In this document: piece after piece, positions 1-12,536 of the stretch
Numbering within the stretch: position 1 is the stretch's first letter
Layout: each line of letters starts with the position of its first letter
NCBI RefSeq assembly: GCF_018128905.1
Contig: NZ_CP063808.1
Location: forward strand, 6,696,001 to 6,760,000
Direction: 5' to 3'
DNA from: Streptomyces sp. A2-16
GTDB taxonomy: Bacteria > Actinomycetota > Actinomycetes > Streptomycetales > Streptomycetaceae
DNA length: 64,000 bases
Made by a program: the position numbers and the translations under genes
The notes under the pieces: model-generated
The model's database searches: none
Told to the model about the DNA's origin: nothing
Seen by the model: the letters and a program-made list of their open reading frames with translations, nothing else

Positions 1-289
1 CACCATCCCGGACGAGAACCTGAAGGACAAGAGCCTCAAGAGCAACGTCTACCCGGCGGGCACCGTCGCGATGGCGAACACCGGTCAGGCGCACACCGGC
101 GGCAGCCAGTTCTTCCTCGTCTACCAGGACAGCCAGCTCCCCCCGAGCTACACCCCGTTCGGCACCATCTCGGAATCCGGTATGAAGGTGCTGAAGAAGA
201 TCGCCGCGGCCGGTGAGAGCACCGGAGCGGGCGACGGCGCGCCGAACGCGACCGTCGTGATCAACAAGGCAACCGTCACCAAATCCTGA
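1..289 (+). CDS. Peptidyl-prolyl cis-trans isomerase, cyclophilin type (C-terminal part)
   Basis: The gene enters from the left edge and only its last ~95 residues are present, reading in frame from base 2 to TGA at 287-289. The visible part carries the cyclophilin core signature MANTGQAHTGGSQFFL, followed by the FGTI segment that closes the barrel. Cyclophilins accelerate proline peptide-bond isomerisation during protein folding. The N-terminus is missing, so it cannot be said whether this copy has the signal or membrane anchor found on many actinobacterial cyclophilins. No terminator-like hairpin is obvious before the next gene 135 bp downstream. Confidence 0.9.
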   Translation, partial: TIPDENLKDKSLKSNVYPAGTVAMANTGQAHTGGSQFFLVYQDSQLPPSYTPFGTISESGMKVLKKIAAAGESTGAGDGAPNATVVINKATVTKS

Positions 290-424
290 CCGCCAACTGC
301 GAAATTTCGGTCGCGCGGGATGCGGACAGGCAACCCGCCGGTCGCCTATGTTGGCCGTGACGAAACTGTGGACGATGCCCGGGGGCGCTGAAGCCTTCCG
401 CAGGCATCATGTGGAGGAGGCGCT

Positions 425-1654
425 GTGAGCAGCGACCCGTGGGGCCGCGTCGACGAGACGGGGACCGTGTACGTGCGTACGGCCGACGGCGAGCAGGTCG
501 TCGGTTCCTGGCAGGCCGGCTCCCCCGAGGAAGCCCTGGCCTACTTCGAGCGCAAGTACGAGGGCCTGGTTGTCGAGATCGGCCTCCTCGAGAAGCGAGT
601 GAAGACCACCGACCTGTCGGCGAAGGACGCTCAGGCAGCCATCGACCACATCCGCGAGCAGGTCGACGCGCATCACGCGGTCGGCGACCTGGACGCGCTC
701 AAGGTGCGGTTGGACAAGCTCGTGGAGACCGTCGACAAGCGCCGCGAGGAGCGCAAGCAGCAGCGCGCGAAGCAGTCCGACGAGGCCCGGCACGCCAAGG
801 AGGCGCTGGTCGTCGAGGCGGAGGAGCTGGCCCAGTCCGACCAGTGGCGGGCCGCCGGTGAGCGGCTGCGCGCCCTGGTGGACACCTGGAAGGGTCTGCC
901 GCGCCTGGACCGCAAGTCGGACGACGAGCTGTGGCACCGCTTCTCGCACGCCCGCTCGGCGTTCTCCAAGCGCCGCAAGGCCCACTTCGCGTCGCTGGAC
1001 GCGCAGCGCGAGGAGGCCCGCAAGACCAAGGAGCGGCTGGTCGGCGAGGCCGAGGCGCTGTCCGGGTCGACGGACTGGGGTCCCACGGCCGCGCGCTACC
1101 GCGAGCTGATGGCGGAGTGGAAGGCCGCGGGCCGCGCCCAGCGCGAGCACGAGGACGACCTGTGGAACCGCTTCCGCGGCGCCCAGGACGTGTTCTTCGC
1201 GGCCCGCAGCTCGGTCTTCGCCGAGCGCGACGCCGAGCAGACCGAGAACCTCAAGCTGAAGGAGGAGCTGGCCGAGGAGGCCGAGAAGCTCCTTCCGATC
1301 GGCGACCTGAAGAGCGCCCGTGCCGCGTTCCGCACGATCAACGAGCGCTGGGAGGCCATCGGTCACGTCCCGCGGGACGCCCGGCCGAAGGTCGAGGGCC
1401 GGATGCACACCGTCGAGCGCGCCCTCCAGGAGGCCGAGGAGACCGAGTGGCGCCGGACGAACCCGGAGGCACGCGCGCGTGCCGCGGGTCTGACCGGCCA
1501 GCTCCAGGCCGCCGTGGACAAGCTCAAGGGCCAGATCGAGCAGGCCCGCGCCCAGGGCAACAACGCCAGGGCCGACAAGCTGGAGCGCGAGCTGGAGGGG
1601 CGCCAGGCGCTCCTGGACCAGGCCTTGAAGGGCCTGCAGGAGTTCGGCGGCTGA
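425..1654 (+). CDS. DUF349 repeat protein
   Basis: A 409-residue, highly charged, mostly alpha-helical protein. It contains three successive DUF349-like repeats with recurring W-K/R and LW.RF patterns (around residues 130-200, 205-280 and 285-350), and ends in a coiled-coil-like Glu/Lys/Gln-rich tail. The GTG start at 425 follows a strong GGAGGAGG site at 413-420. DUF349 proteins are widespread in actinobacteria but their biochemical role is not settled, so no function is assigned. It is monocistronic on the plus strand and is separated from the convergent relA by a very strong hairpin. Confidence 0.9.
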   Translation: MSSDPWGRVDETGTVYVRTADGEQVVGSWQAGSPEEALAYFERKYEGLVVEIGLLEKRVKTTDLSAKDAQAAIDHIREQVDAHHAVGDLDALKVRLDKLVETVDKRREERKQQRAKQSDEARHAKEALVVEAEELAQSDQWRAAGERLRALVDTWKGLPRLDRKSDDELWHRFSHARSAFSKRRKAHFASLDAQREEARKTKERLVGEAEALSGSTDWGPTAARYRELMAEWKAAGRAQREHEDDLWNRFRGAQDVFFAARSSVFAERDAEQTENLKLKEELAEEAEKLLPIGDLKSARAAFRTINERWEAIGHVPRDARPKVEGRMHTVERALQEAEETEWRRTNPEARARAAGLTGQLQAAVDKLKGQIEQARAQGNNARADKLERELEGRQALLDQALKGLQEFGG

Positions 1655-1666
1655 TCAGCCTCTGCC

Positions 1667-1713
1667 ACGACGAGAAGGGCCCCGTACGCGACGTACGGGG
1701 CCCTTCTCGTCGT
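1667..1713. terminator. Bidirectional terminator, 21-bp perfect stem
   Basis: Bases 1667-1687 pair perfectly with 1693-1713 around a 5-base loop (1688-1692). The hairpin lies exactly between the convergent DUF349 gene and relA, whose stop is at 1722, so it can serve both directions. A 21-bp stem without mismatch is unusually long. Confidence 0.9.
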
Positions 1714-1721
1714 ACGACTGT

Positions 1722-4259
<2,538 letters not shown>

Positions 4260-4434
4260 GAGGACTCCTCGTGCGCGATCCGGGTCCCCAGGTCAGGCTC
4301 CGGAGAACCCATGGTAGCGATCCCGCGCCCCGGGATCGCCTTCGGACCGATGTGAGAGACGTACAGCTCTGCAACGCGAGGGGCTGCCGTCGGCATTCCG
4401 GGCGTTCGGGGCGGCCCCTCTCGCTCCCTGCGCA

Positions 4435-4472
4435 CGAGACGGCCACCCCGGGGTTCCGGGACGGCCGTCTCG
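4435..4472 (-). terminator. Probable terminator downstream of apt
   Basis: A 10-bp stem (4435-4444 with 4463-4472) encloses an 18-base loop that can itself form a small GC hairpin. It lies just after the apt stop codon on the minus strand and before the relA start. Confidence 0.6.
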
Positions 4473-4497
4473 AGATGGTGCGCGGTGCGGTCGGCGC

Positions 4498-5046
4498 TCA
4501 GACCACCAGCAGCGCTTCCAGCGGGGCTCCCGCCAGGGCCGGCTCCAGGCGGGCCCGGCCGCCCAGGAAGCCCAGCTCCATCAGGACCGCGAGGCCCGCG
4601 ACCTCGGCGCCCGCGCGGCGGATCAGCTCGATCGAGGCCTCGGCGGTGCCGCCGGTGGCCAGGACGTCGTCGACGATCAGGATGCGGTCGTCGGCGGACA
4701 GGTCCTCCGCGTGCACCTCGATCTCCGCCGAGCCGTACTCCAGGTCGTAGGCCTGGCTGAGGGTCGCCCCGGGGAGCTTGCCCGCCTTGCGTACCGGGAT
4801 GAAGCCGAGCCCCGCGCGGACGGCGACCGGGGCACCGAGGATGAAGCCCCGGGCCTCAAGACCGACGACCTTCGTGGCACCGGTGTCCGCGGCGACCGCG
4901 GCCAGCGCGTCGGTGAGCGCCGAGAACGCCGCCGGGTCCGCCAGGAGCGGGGTGATGTCCTTGAACATCACGCCCGGCTCCGGGTAGTCGGCCACATCAC
5001 GGATACGGCTGAGCAGCAGCGCCGTGATGTCCACGAGTTCCCTCAT
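4498..5046 (-). CDS. apt: Adenine phosphoribosyltransferase
   Basis: A 182-residue purine salvage enzyme that converts adenine and PRPP to AMP. The PRPP-binding motif ILIVDDVLATGGT is intact, and the N-terminal YPEPGVMFKDITPLL segment is typical of the family. Its ATG at 5044-5046 overlaps the secF stop as ATGA, which indicates translational coupling to the preprotein translocase genes upstream. The C-terminus LEALLVV is normal. The relA-apt-secF neighbourhood is conserved in Streptomyces. Confidence 0.95.
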   Translation of the reverse strand: MRELVDITALLLSRIRDVADYPEPGVMFKDITPLLADPAAFSALTDALAAVAADTGATKVVGLEARGFILGAPVAVRAGLGFIPVRKAGKLPGATLSQAYDLEYGSAEIEVHAEDLSADDRILIVDDVLATGGTAEASIELIRRAGAEVAGLAVLMELGFLGGRARLEPALAGAPLEALLVV

Positions 5047-6155
5047 CGGCGCTTCCCCGAGGGACGGCCGCGGCCACGGCCACGGGAGGCGGGCTGGGTG
5101 CGCGGGCCGACGACCGCGTGGGCGGCGTCCTCCGGCTCACCGTCGTCCATCTGCTCGCCCCGGCTCTCGATGTGCTCCTCCTCGACGGGGGCCTGCGCGC
5201 GCTTGGCGAGGACCCGCTTCTTGAGGGCCTTCATCGCCGGCTCGCGCTCCTTGAGGTCGGCGACGAGCGGCGTGGCGATGAAGATCGAGGAGTACGCACC
5301 GGCGGCGAGACCGACGAACAGCGACAGCGAGATGTCGTTGAGCGTGCCCGCGCCGAGGAAGCCGCCACCGATGAACAGCAGGCCCGCCACCGGCAGCAGC
5401 GCGACCACCGTGGTGTTGATCGAGCGGACCAGGGTGCCGTTGATCGAGCGGTTGGCGATGTCGCTGTAGGTCCAGCGGCTCTGCTTGGTGATGTCCTTCG
5501 TCTGCTCCTTGAGGGAGTCGAAGACGACCACCGTGTCGTAGAGCGAGTAACCGAGGATGGTCAGCAGACCGATCACCGTGCCCGGCGTGACCTCGAAGCC
5601 GACGAGGGCGTAGATGCCGACGGTGATGGTGATGTCGTGGATCAGTGCGACGAGCGCCGCGATGGCCATGCGCCACTCGAAGGCGATCGCCAGATAGATC
5701 ACGACGAGGACCATGAAGATCGCCAGACCCTGCCAGGCCTTGTTGGCGATCTGGTCGCCCCAGCTCGGTCCGACCAGGTCGGCGGCGATGGTCTCCGGGT
5801 CGACCTTGAAGTCCTTGGCCAGATCCGTCTTGATCCGGTCGGACTGCTGGGTGTCCATGCCGGCGATCTGGATGCGCAGCGTGCCGTTGCCGAGCTTCTG
5901 GACGACCGCGTCGTGGCCGGAGGCCTCCTTCGCGTAGTCCTCGGCCTGGGAGACGGAGACGCTGGTCTTCTGCGTGGTGAAGACCGCGCCGCCCTGGAAG
6001 TCGATGCCCATGTTCAGGCCGCGTACCGCGAGGCCGACGATCGCCGTGATGGTGATCAGGATCGAGATGCTGTACCAGAGCTTGCGGTGACCGATGAAGT
6101 CGTAGCTGATCTCGCCACGGTGCAGTCGGGCGCCGAGATTGCCGAGCTTCGACAT
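5043..6155 (-). CDS. secF: Protein translocase subunit SecF
   Basis: A 370-residue RND-type partner of SecD that uses proton motive force to assist the late steps of Sec export. It has an N-terminal membrane segment (about 25-45), the conserved GIDFQGG motif after it, a periplasmic-type domain, and five further hydrophobic segments including the ALVALIHDITITVG region. The C-terminus is a long charged tail ending in Arg-rich residues. The start is the ATG at 6155 (MSKLGNLG); the reading frame stays open further upstream but that part is secD in another frame. Only 2 bp separate it from the secD stop. Confidence 0.93.
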   Translation of the reverse strand: MSKLGNLGARLHRGEISYDFIGHRKLWYSISILITITAIVGLAVRGLNMGIDFQGGAVFTTQKTSVSVSQAEDYAKEASGHDAVVQKLGNGTLRIQIAGMDTQQSDRIKTDLAKDFKVDPETIAADLVGPSWGDQIANKAWQGLAIFMVLVVIYLAIAFEWRMAIAALVALIHDITITVGIYALVGFEVTPGTVIGLLTILGYSLYDTVVVFDSLKEQTKDITKQSRWTYSDIANRSINGTLVRSINTTVVALLPVAGLLFIGGGFLGAGTLNDISLSLFVGLAAGAYSSIFIATPLVADLKEREPAMKALKKRVLAKRAQAPVEEEHIESRGEQMDDGEPEDAAHAVVGPRTQPASRGRGRGRPSGKRR

Positions 6156-6157
6156 GC

Positions 6158-7915
6158 TCACGCCTCCTTCGTCTGGGCGGGGGCGGGACGGCGGGTGCGC
6201 CGCAGCGGCGGTTGTGCGCCCAGGCTCTTCGGGTCGAGGCCGGACCACTTGCTGCCGTTCGCGAAGAACTTCCGGCGGGCGAGGAGCGTCATCAGGGGCT
6301 TGGTGAAGAAGAAGACCACGACGACGTCGAGCACGGTGGTCAGGCCCAGCGTGAACGCGAAGCCCTGGACCTTGCCGACGGTCACGACGAACAGGACCGC
6401 GGCGGCGAGGAACGACACGAAGTCGGAGACCAGGATGGTGCGCCGGGCACGCGGCCAGGCCCGCTCCACCGCCGGGCGCAGCGAGCGGCCCTCGCGGATC
6501 TCGTCCCGGATGCGTTCGAAGTACACGATGAACGAGTCCGCGGTGATACCGATGGCGACGATGGCTCCGCACACGGCCGGCAGGTTCAGCGCGAAGCCGA
6601 TCGTCGGGCCGAGCAGGGACATGATCACGTAGGTGAGGATGCCGGAGGCGAGCAGCGAGGCCATCGCGACGAGCGACAGGCCCCGGTAGTAGGCCACCAG
6701 GTAGACGACGACCAGAAGGAGGCCGATGGCACCGGCCAGGAGACCGGCGCGCAGCTGGTCACCGCCGAGTGCCGCGGTCACCGTGGTCACGCTCTCCTCC
6801 TGGAAGGAGAGCGGGAGGGCGCCGTACGACAGCATGTTGGCGAGGTTCTGGGCCTCTTCCTGGGTGAAGCTGCCGGAGATCTGCGCGTTGCCGCCGGTGA
6901 TCGAGGAGCTGACGTAGGGGCTGGAGACGACCTGGCCGTCGAGGACGATGCCGAACTCGTTCTGCGGCTGGGTGTTCTGCGCAAGCTTGCCGGTGACGTC
7001 GGCGAACTTCTTGGCGCCCTTGCTGTTGAAGGTCATGGTGACCTGCCAGCCGGCGGCGGTCTGCGTGTCGAAGACCGCCTGGGCCTTCTTGACCTCGGTG
7101 CCGTCGACGGCGGCCGGGCCGAGCAGGTACTTGTACCAGACGCCGGAGATCTCGCCGCAGCCGACGGTGGTCTCGCCCGGCTTGGCGCCTTCGCCCGCGG
7201 TGTTGCGCTGCGCCTTCTTCGAGCAGTCCAGGGCGGCATAGGCGGCCTGGAGCTTGGCGTCGCCGGTGGAGGCGCCGGTGCTCGCGGAGGCCGACGGGGA
7301 CGCGGGGCTCGACGCGCTCGCCGAGGCGGACGGCGTGGAGTCGGCCTTCAGCGCGTCGGTGACCGCACGGCCCTGCGAGGTGGCGGAGGCCGACGGGGAG
7401 GACGACGAGGTCGCCTTCTCGCCGGAGGAGCCGGACTTGCTCGCGGAGGGGCTCGGCGAGGCGCTCGAGGAGCCGCTGGCGGACGGGCTCGGCGAGGTGG
7501 CCGCGGCGCTGCCGGTGGCCTCCTGGGCCAGGACCGGGCGGAAGTACAGCTTGGCGGTGGTGCCGACCTGGTCGCGGGCTTCCTTGGAGTTGGTGCCCTT
7601 GGGGATGTTCACGATGATGTTGCGATCACCCTGGGTCTGCACCTCCGCCTCGGAGACGCCCAGGCCGTTGACACGGCGGTTCATGATGTCGACCGCGGTG
7701 TCCATGTTGGCCTTGTTGATCGCCGACCCCTGGTCGGCCTTCGCCCCCAGCGTGATGCTGGTACCGCCGGCAAGGTCGATGCCGAGACGGGGGGTGGTGT
7801 GCCCGGAGAGGAACATTCCCCCGGTCAGCGCCACCATGGCGATCAGGATCAGGGCCAGCGTGCGCCCTGGCTTGCTCTGGGCACTCGCGCTCCGGCCCCT
7901 TTTAGGTGCTGCCAC
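6158..7915 (-). CDS. secD: Protein translocase subunit SecD
   Basis: A 585-residue partner of SecF. The first membrane segment lies at about 19-37, followed by the GIDLAGGTSITL motif, a large external domain, and a block of five hydrophobic segments containing GITADSFIVYFERIRDE near the end. Residues about 133-219 form a Ser/Ala/Pro-rich low-complexity insert in the external domain, which probably explains the length relative to minimal SecD. The GTG start at 7915-7913 opens MAAPKRGR. It lies downstream of yajC in the same direction and forms a translocase operon with secF and apt. Confidence 0.95.
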   Translation of the reverse strand: MAAPKRGRSASAQSKPGRTLALILIAMVALTGGMFLSGHTTPRLGIDLAGGTSITLGAKADQGSAINKANMDTAVDIMNRRVNGLGVSEAEVQTQGDRNIIVNIPKGTNSKEARDQVGTTAKLYFRPVLAQEATGSAAATSPSPSASGSSSASPSPSASKSGSSGEKATSSSSPSASATSQGRAVTDALKADSTPSASASASSPASPSASASTGASTGDAKLQAAYAALDCSKKAQRNTAGEGAKPGETTVGCGEISGVWYKYLLGPAAVDGTEVKKAQAVFDTQTAAGWQVTMTFNSKGAKKFADVTGKLAQNTQPQNEFGIVLDGQVVSSPYVSSSITGGNAQISGSFTQEEAQNLANMLSYGALPLSFQEESVTTVTAALGGDQLRAGLLAGAIGLLLVVVYLVAYYRGLSLVAMASLLASGILTYVIMSLLGPTIGFALNLPAVCGAIVAIGITADSFIVYFERIRDEIREGRSLRPAVERAWPRARRTILVSDFVSFLAAAVLFVVTVGKVQGFAFTLGLTTVLDVVVVFFFTKPLMTLLARRKFFANGSKWSGLDPKSLGAQPPLRRTRRPAPAQTKEA

Positions 7916-8046
7916 CTTCTCGTACTCCCTCTCGGGCCGCTCTCGCGCCGGATCGGCGGGCGGGCGGCCATGACTGGTGTCGGGATCCCGTGCGAGCCGC
8001 GCAGGTCCGGGGCGCGCGGAGCTGGTCCGCGCGCCCTGGAGTGCGA

Positions 8047-8583
8047 CTACTTCGCGCCGGAGTCGCCGTCGGTCTTCTTCGGCTCGTCGTCCGACTTCGC
8101 CTCGGGGGCCTCGGTCTCGGCGTCGGCCTTGGCGGGCGCGTCGACGGCGGGCTCCTCGGCCGTGTCCTTCTTACCGAGGTCGACGGACTTCTCGTCGGAG
8201 GCGGCGGCAGCTTCGTCGGCGGACTCGTCGGTGTCGGTGGGACCAGCAAGAGAGGAGGCGTCGTCCGGGACGACGTCGGAGTCGGACTTCAGGTCGTGCT
8301 CGATGCCGTGGACGATGCGGTTGTACTCGTCGTCCGTCAGGACGGCACCGATGGCGTTCTTCGCGAAGAGCAGTTCCACGCCCGGGCCCGCGTCGAGGAG
8401 GACGGTGTCGTCGTTGACCTCCTTGACCGTGGCGTACATACCCCCGATCGTGCGGACGCCGCTGCCGGGCTGCATGTCGTTCCGCATGTTGGCGGCCTGC
8501 TGCTGCTTCTTCTTGGCCGACCGGGTCATCAGGAACATGGCCCCGATGAGCACGATGAACGGGAGGAGGGTCACGAGACTCAC
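8047..8583 (-). CDS. yajC: Preprotein translocase subunit YajC
   Basis: A 178-residue protein with one N-terminal membrane helix (TLLPFIVLIGAMFLM), a KKKQQQ basic stretch, and the conserved YajC core MQPGSGVRTIGGMYATV. The last ~70 residues are an acidic Asp/Glu/Ala tail of the kind seen in Streptomyces YajC and absent from the ~110-residue E. coli protein. The GTG start is at 8583-8581. It leads the yajC-secD-secF-apt block, which is consistent with the known association of YajC with the SecDF complex. Confidence 0.93.
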   Translation of the reverse strand: MSLVTLLPFIVLIGAMFLMTRSAKKKQQQAANMRNDMQPGSGVRTIGGMYATVKEVNDDTVLLDAGPGVELLFAKNAIGAVLTDDEYNRIVHGIEHDLKSDSDVVPDDASSLAGPTDTDESADEAAAASDEKSVDLGKKDTAEEPAVDAPAKADAETEAPEAKSDDEPKKTDGDSGAK

Positions 8584-8757
8584 GGGTCGGAACTTCCTTC
8601 ACGCGACCGCGATGGTGAGCGGCCTGATGGTTGGGGGTGTGTACGCCGCCGACAAAGGCGGCATCGGCGGAGTCTAAGCGAGTCCGCGCGCATGGAACAA
8701 CGCTCAGCATCGCACCTGGGTTCCGGACCCGGCCAATGCTTGGCCGTCACAAAGGCA

Positions 8758-9828
<1,071 letters not shown>

Positions 9829-9853
9829 GTGGTGTGCCTCAATGTCGGGTGGG

Positions 9854-10459
9854 TCAGCGGGCGCGGTTCAGGGTCTGGAGGGCCGCCTTCAGCAGTTGGC
9901 CGACCTGGGGCGTGCCCTCGGCCGCCTCCGCCTGCGGGGTCACGGCGGTGACCGCCTCGTCGGCCTCGCGCGTGGCGTATCCGAGGCCGATCAGCGCGGC
10001 GTGCAGTTGGTCGCGCCAGCCCTGGGTGACCGGTGCGCCGATCGCGGGGGCGCCGATCGGTTCGCCCAGCCGGTCCTTGAGCTCCAGGAGCAGCTTCTGG
10101 GCGCCCTTCTTGCCGATGCCGGGCACGGCGATGAGTGCCTTCTCGTCGCCCGTGGCCACCGCCCGGCGCAGTGCGTCCGGCGCGTGCACGGCCAGCATGG
10201 CCTGGGCAAGGCGCGGGCCGACTCCGCTGGCGGTCTGGAGCAGTTCGAAGACCTGGCGCTCGTCGTCGTCGACGAAGCCGTAGAGGGTGAGGGAGTCCTC
10301 GCGCACGACCAGGGAGGTGGCGAGCTTGGCCGGCTGGCCGAGGCGGAGGGTCGAGAGCGTGTTCGGCGTGCACTGCACCGCCATGCCGACCCCGCCGATC
10401 TCGACCACGGCGGCGTCGGGAGCGAGGGCGGCGATCGTGCCGCTCACAAAGGCGATCAT
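9854..10459 (-). CDS. ruvA: Holliday junction binding protein RuvA
   Basis: A 201-residue tetrameric DNA-junction-binding subunit. It has the N-terminal OB fold (MIAFVSGTIAALAPDAAVVE), two helix-hairpin-helix motifs (ASGVGPRLAQ and VPGIGKKGAQKL) and the C-terminal RuvB-contacting domain. The reading frame extends far upstream without stops, but the ATG at 10459 is the family start and overlaps the ruvC stop as ATGA. Confidence 0.95.
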   Translation of the reverse strand: MIAFVSGTIAALAPDAAVVEIGGVGMAVQCTPNTLSTLRLGQPAKLATSLVVREDSLTLYGFVDDDERQVFELLQTASGVGPRLAQAMLAVHAPDALRRAVATGDEKALIAVPGIGKKGAQKLLLELKDRLGEPIGAPAIGAPVTQGWRDQLHAALIGLGYATREADEAVTAVTPQAEAAEGTPQVGQLLKAALQTLNRAR

Positions 10460-11007
10460 GCCGTACGGCCTTTCCGTGCTGTGGTCCGTGCGCCGGCGGT
10501 GTGCAGGGCGACGGCCTGCTGGAGTCTGTTCTGGGCGGGGGCGCGCCAGATGTGGCAGATGGCGAGGGCGAGGGCGTCGGCGGCGTCGGCCGGTTTGGGC
10601 GGGGCGTCGAGCCGCAGCAGGCGGGTGACCATGGCCCCGACCTGGGCCTTGTCGGCGCGGCCGCTGCCGGTGACGGCGGCCTTGACCTCGCTGGGGGTGT
10701 GCAGGGCGACGGGGATGCCGCGGCGGGCGGCGCACAGCATGGCCACGGCACTGGCCTGAGCGGTGCCCATCACGGTCCGAACGTTGTGCTGGCTGAACAC
10801 CCGCTCCACGGCGACGTATTCGGGCCGGTGCTCGTCCAGCCACTGCTCGATGCCCTGCTCGACGGCGACGAGCCGCTGCCCCAACTCGGCGTCCGCGGGC
10901 GTGCGTACGACCCCGACGCCGATCATCGTGAGCGGCCGGCCCGCGACCCCCTCGACCACACCGACACCGCACCGCGTCAGTCCGGGGTCCACCCCGAGTA
11001 CGCGCAC
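10456..11007 (-). CDS. ruvC: Crossover junction endonuclease RuvC
   Basis: A 183-residue Holliday junction resolvase with an RNase H fold. The catalytic acidic residues are visible as D7 (VDPGLT), E68 (VAVERVF) and the C-terminal DAADALALAICH pair. The GTG start at 11007 is followed by the expected RVLGVDPG. It is the promoter-proximal gene of ruvCAB. A strong terminator at 11064-11099 separates it from the yebC-like gene upstream. Confidence 0.95.
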   Translation of the reverse strand: MRVLGVDPGLTRCGVGVVEGVAGRPLTMIGVGVVRTPADAELGQRLVAVEQGIEQWLDEHRPEYVAVERVFSQHNVRTVMGTAQASAVAMLCAARRGIPVALHTPSEVKAAVTGSGRADKAQVGAMVTRLLRLDAPPKPADAADALALAICHIWRAPAQNRLQQAVALHTAGARTTARKGRTA

Positions 11008-11063
11008 GCTCCCCCTCCTTCGATCGCCTGTTTGTGCAGGCTATCTGCTGCCACCGACAACGG

Positions 11064-11099
11064 CGGCGGGCCGGTGGGGTGTGTCCCACCGGCCCGCCG
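11064..11099 (-). terminator. Terminator after the YebC-family gene
   Basis: Bases 11064-11078 pair perfectly with 11085-11099 (15 bp, 6-base loop). The hairpin sits 24 bp past the stop of the yebC-like gene and before ruvC, and so separates two minus-strand transcription units. Confidence 0.85.
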
Positions 11100-11122
11100 G
11101 ATCCGCTCCGTTCGCGGCAGCG

Positions 11123-11875
11123 CTACGCGTCGACCTTCTCCATGACCTCGTCGCTGACGTCGAAGTTGGCGAAGACGTTCTGCACGTCGTCGCTGTCCTC
11201 GAGAGCGTCGATCAGCCTGAAGATCTTCCGGGCGCCCTCCTCGTCCAGCTCGACCTGCATGGTCGGGACGAAGTTGGCCTCGGCGGAGTCGTAGTCGATC
11301 CCGGCGTCCTGGAGGGCGGTGCGGACGGCGACCAGGTCAGTGGCCTCGCTGAGCACCTCGAAGGACTCGCCCAGGTCGTTGACCTCCTCGGCGCCCGCGT
11401 CCAGGACGGCACCGAGGACGTCGTCCTCGGAGAGCTCGCCCTTGGGGACGATGACGACGCCCTTGCGGTTGAAGAGGTACGACACCGAACCGGGGTCGGC
11501 CATGTTGCCGCCGTTGCGGGTCATGGCGACACGCACGTCGGAGGCGGCGCGATTGCGGTTGTCGGTCAGGCACTCGATGAGCACCGCGACGCCGTTCGGG
11601 CCGTAGCCCTCGTACATGATCGTCTCGTAGTCGGCGCCGCCGGCCTCGAGACCACCGCCACGCTTGATCGCGGAGTCGATGTTCTTGTTCGGGACAGAGG
11701 ACTTCTTCGCCTTCTGCACGGCGTCGTACAGCGTCGGATTGCCGTCCAGGTCCACGCCGCCCATGCGCGCCGCGACCTCGATGTTCTTGATCAGCTTCGC
11801 GAAGAGCTTGCCGCGCTTGGCATCGATCACGGCCTTCTTGTGCTTCGTCGTGGCCCATTTAGAGTGGCCGGACAT
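11123..11875 (-). CDS. YebC/PmpR-family DNA-binding regulatory protein
   Basis: A 250-residue protein with the hallmark MSGHSKWATTKHKKAVIDAKRGKLF start and the GYGPNGVAVLIE core of the TACO1/YebC family. The C-terminus is the acidic fold that closes the three-domain structure. Family members are described as transcription regulators (PmpR) or as translation factors that relieve stalling at proline runs. The sequence alone does not say which applies here. The ATG at 11875 is chosen because the conserved N-terminus begins exactly there. It lies between ruvC and pdxT, the usual actinobacterial setting. Confidence 0.95.
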   Translation of the reverse strand: MSGHSKWATTKHKKAVIDAKRGKLFAKLIKNIEVAARMGGVDLDGNPTLYDAVQKAKKSSVPNKNIDSAIKRGGGLEAGGADYETIMYEGYGPNGVAVLIECLTDNRNRAASDVRVAMTRNGGNMADPGSVSYLFNRKGVVIVPKGELSEDDVLGAVLDAGAEEVNDLGESFEVLSEATDLVAVRTALQDAGIDYDSAEANFVPTMQVELDEEGARKIFRLIDALEDSDDVQNVFANFDVSDEVMEKVDA

Positions 11876-11924
11876 CTGCCTGTCTCCTTCGCGTAACCCA
11901 TCTCTGCAACCAACGCCTGAGATC

Positions 11925-12530
11925 CTACAAGGACTCCCGCGTACGGTACGCGCGCACCATGTCGACAAAGAGAGAGTGCACGCGGTGGTCGCCGGTCAGT
12001 TCCGGATGGAACGAGGTGGCGAGCGCGTTGCCCTGGCGGACCGCGACGATGTGGCCGTCGTGCTCGGCGAGCACCTCGGCCTCGGCCCCGACGGACTCCA
12101 CCCAGGGGGCGCGGATGAAGACACCCTCCACCGGGTCGCCCGGGACTCCCTTGACGTCGACCGCCGCCTCGAAGGACTCGTTCTGGCGTCCGAAGGCGTT
12201 GCGGCGCACGATCATGTCGATGCCGCCGATGGTCTCCTGGCCCGAGCGCGGGTCGAGGATCTTGTCGGCCAGCATGATCAGCCCCGCGCAGGTGCCGTAG
12301 ACGGGCATGCCGTCCCGCACGCGCGCGCGAAGCGGCTCCATCACGCCGAACAGGACGGCCAGCTTGGAGATGGTGGTGGACTCGCCGCCGGGGATGACGA
12401 GGCCGTCCACCTCGGCGAGTTCGTCGGGGCGCCGCACCGGCCTGGCCACGGCGTCGGCCGCGGCCAGGGCGACGAGGTGCTCCCGGACGTCGCCCTGGAG
12501 GGCCAGGACGCCTATGACAGGAGTGCTCAT
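11925..12530 (-). CDS. pdxT: Pyridoxal 5'-phosphate synthase glutaminase subunit PdxT
   Basis: A 201-residue class I glutamine amidotransferase that feeds ammonia to PdxS. The nucleophile Cys81 sits in YGTCAGLIML, the family motif IPGGEST is at about 47-52, and the His/Glu partners lie in TSFHPELT near the C-terminus. Its ATG at 12530 is 6 bp after the pdxS stop, so the two subunits are co-transcribed and probably made together. Confidence 0.96.
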   Translation of the reverse strand: MSTPVIGVLALQGDVREHLVALAAADAVARPVRRPDELAEVDGLVIPGGESTTISKLAVLFGVMEPLRARVRDGMPVYGTCAGLIMLADKILDPRSGQETIGGIDMIVRRNAFGRQNESFEAAVDVKGVPGDPVEGVFIRAPWVESVGAEAEVLAEHDGHIVAVRQGNALATSFHPELTGDHRVHSLFVDMVRAYRTRESL

Positions 12531-12536
12531 GAGTGG

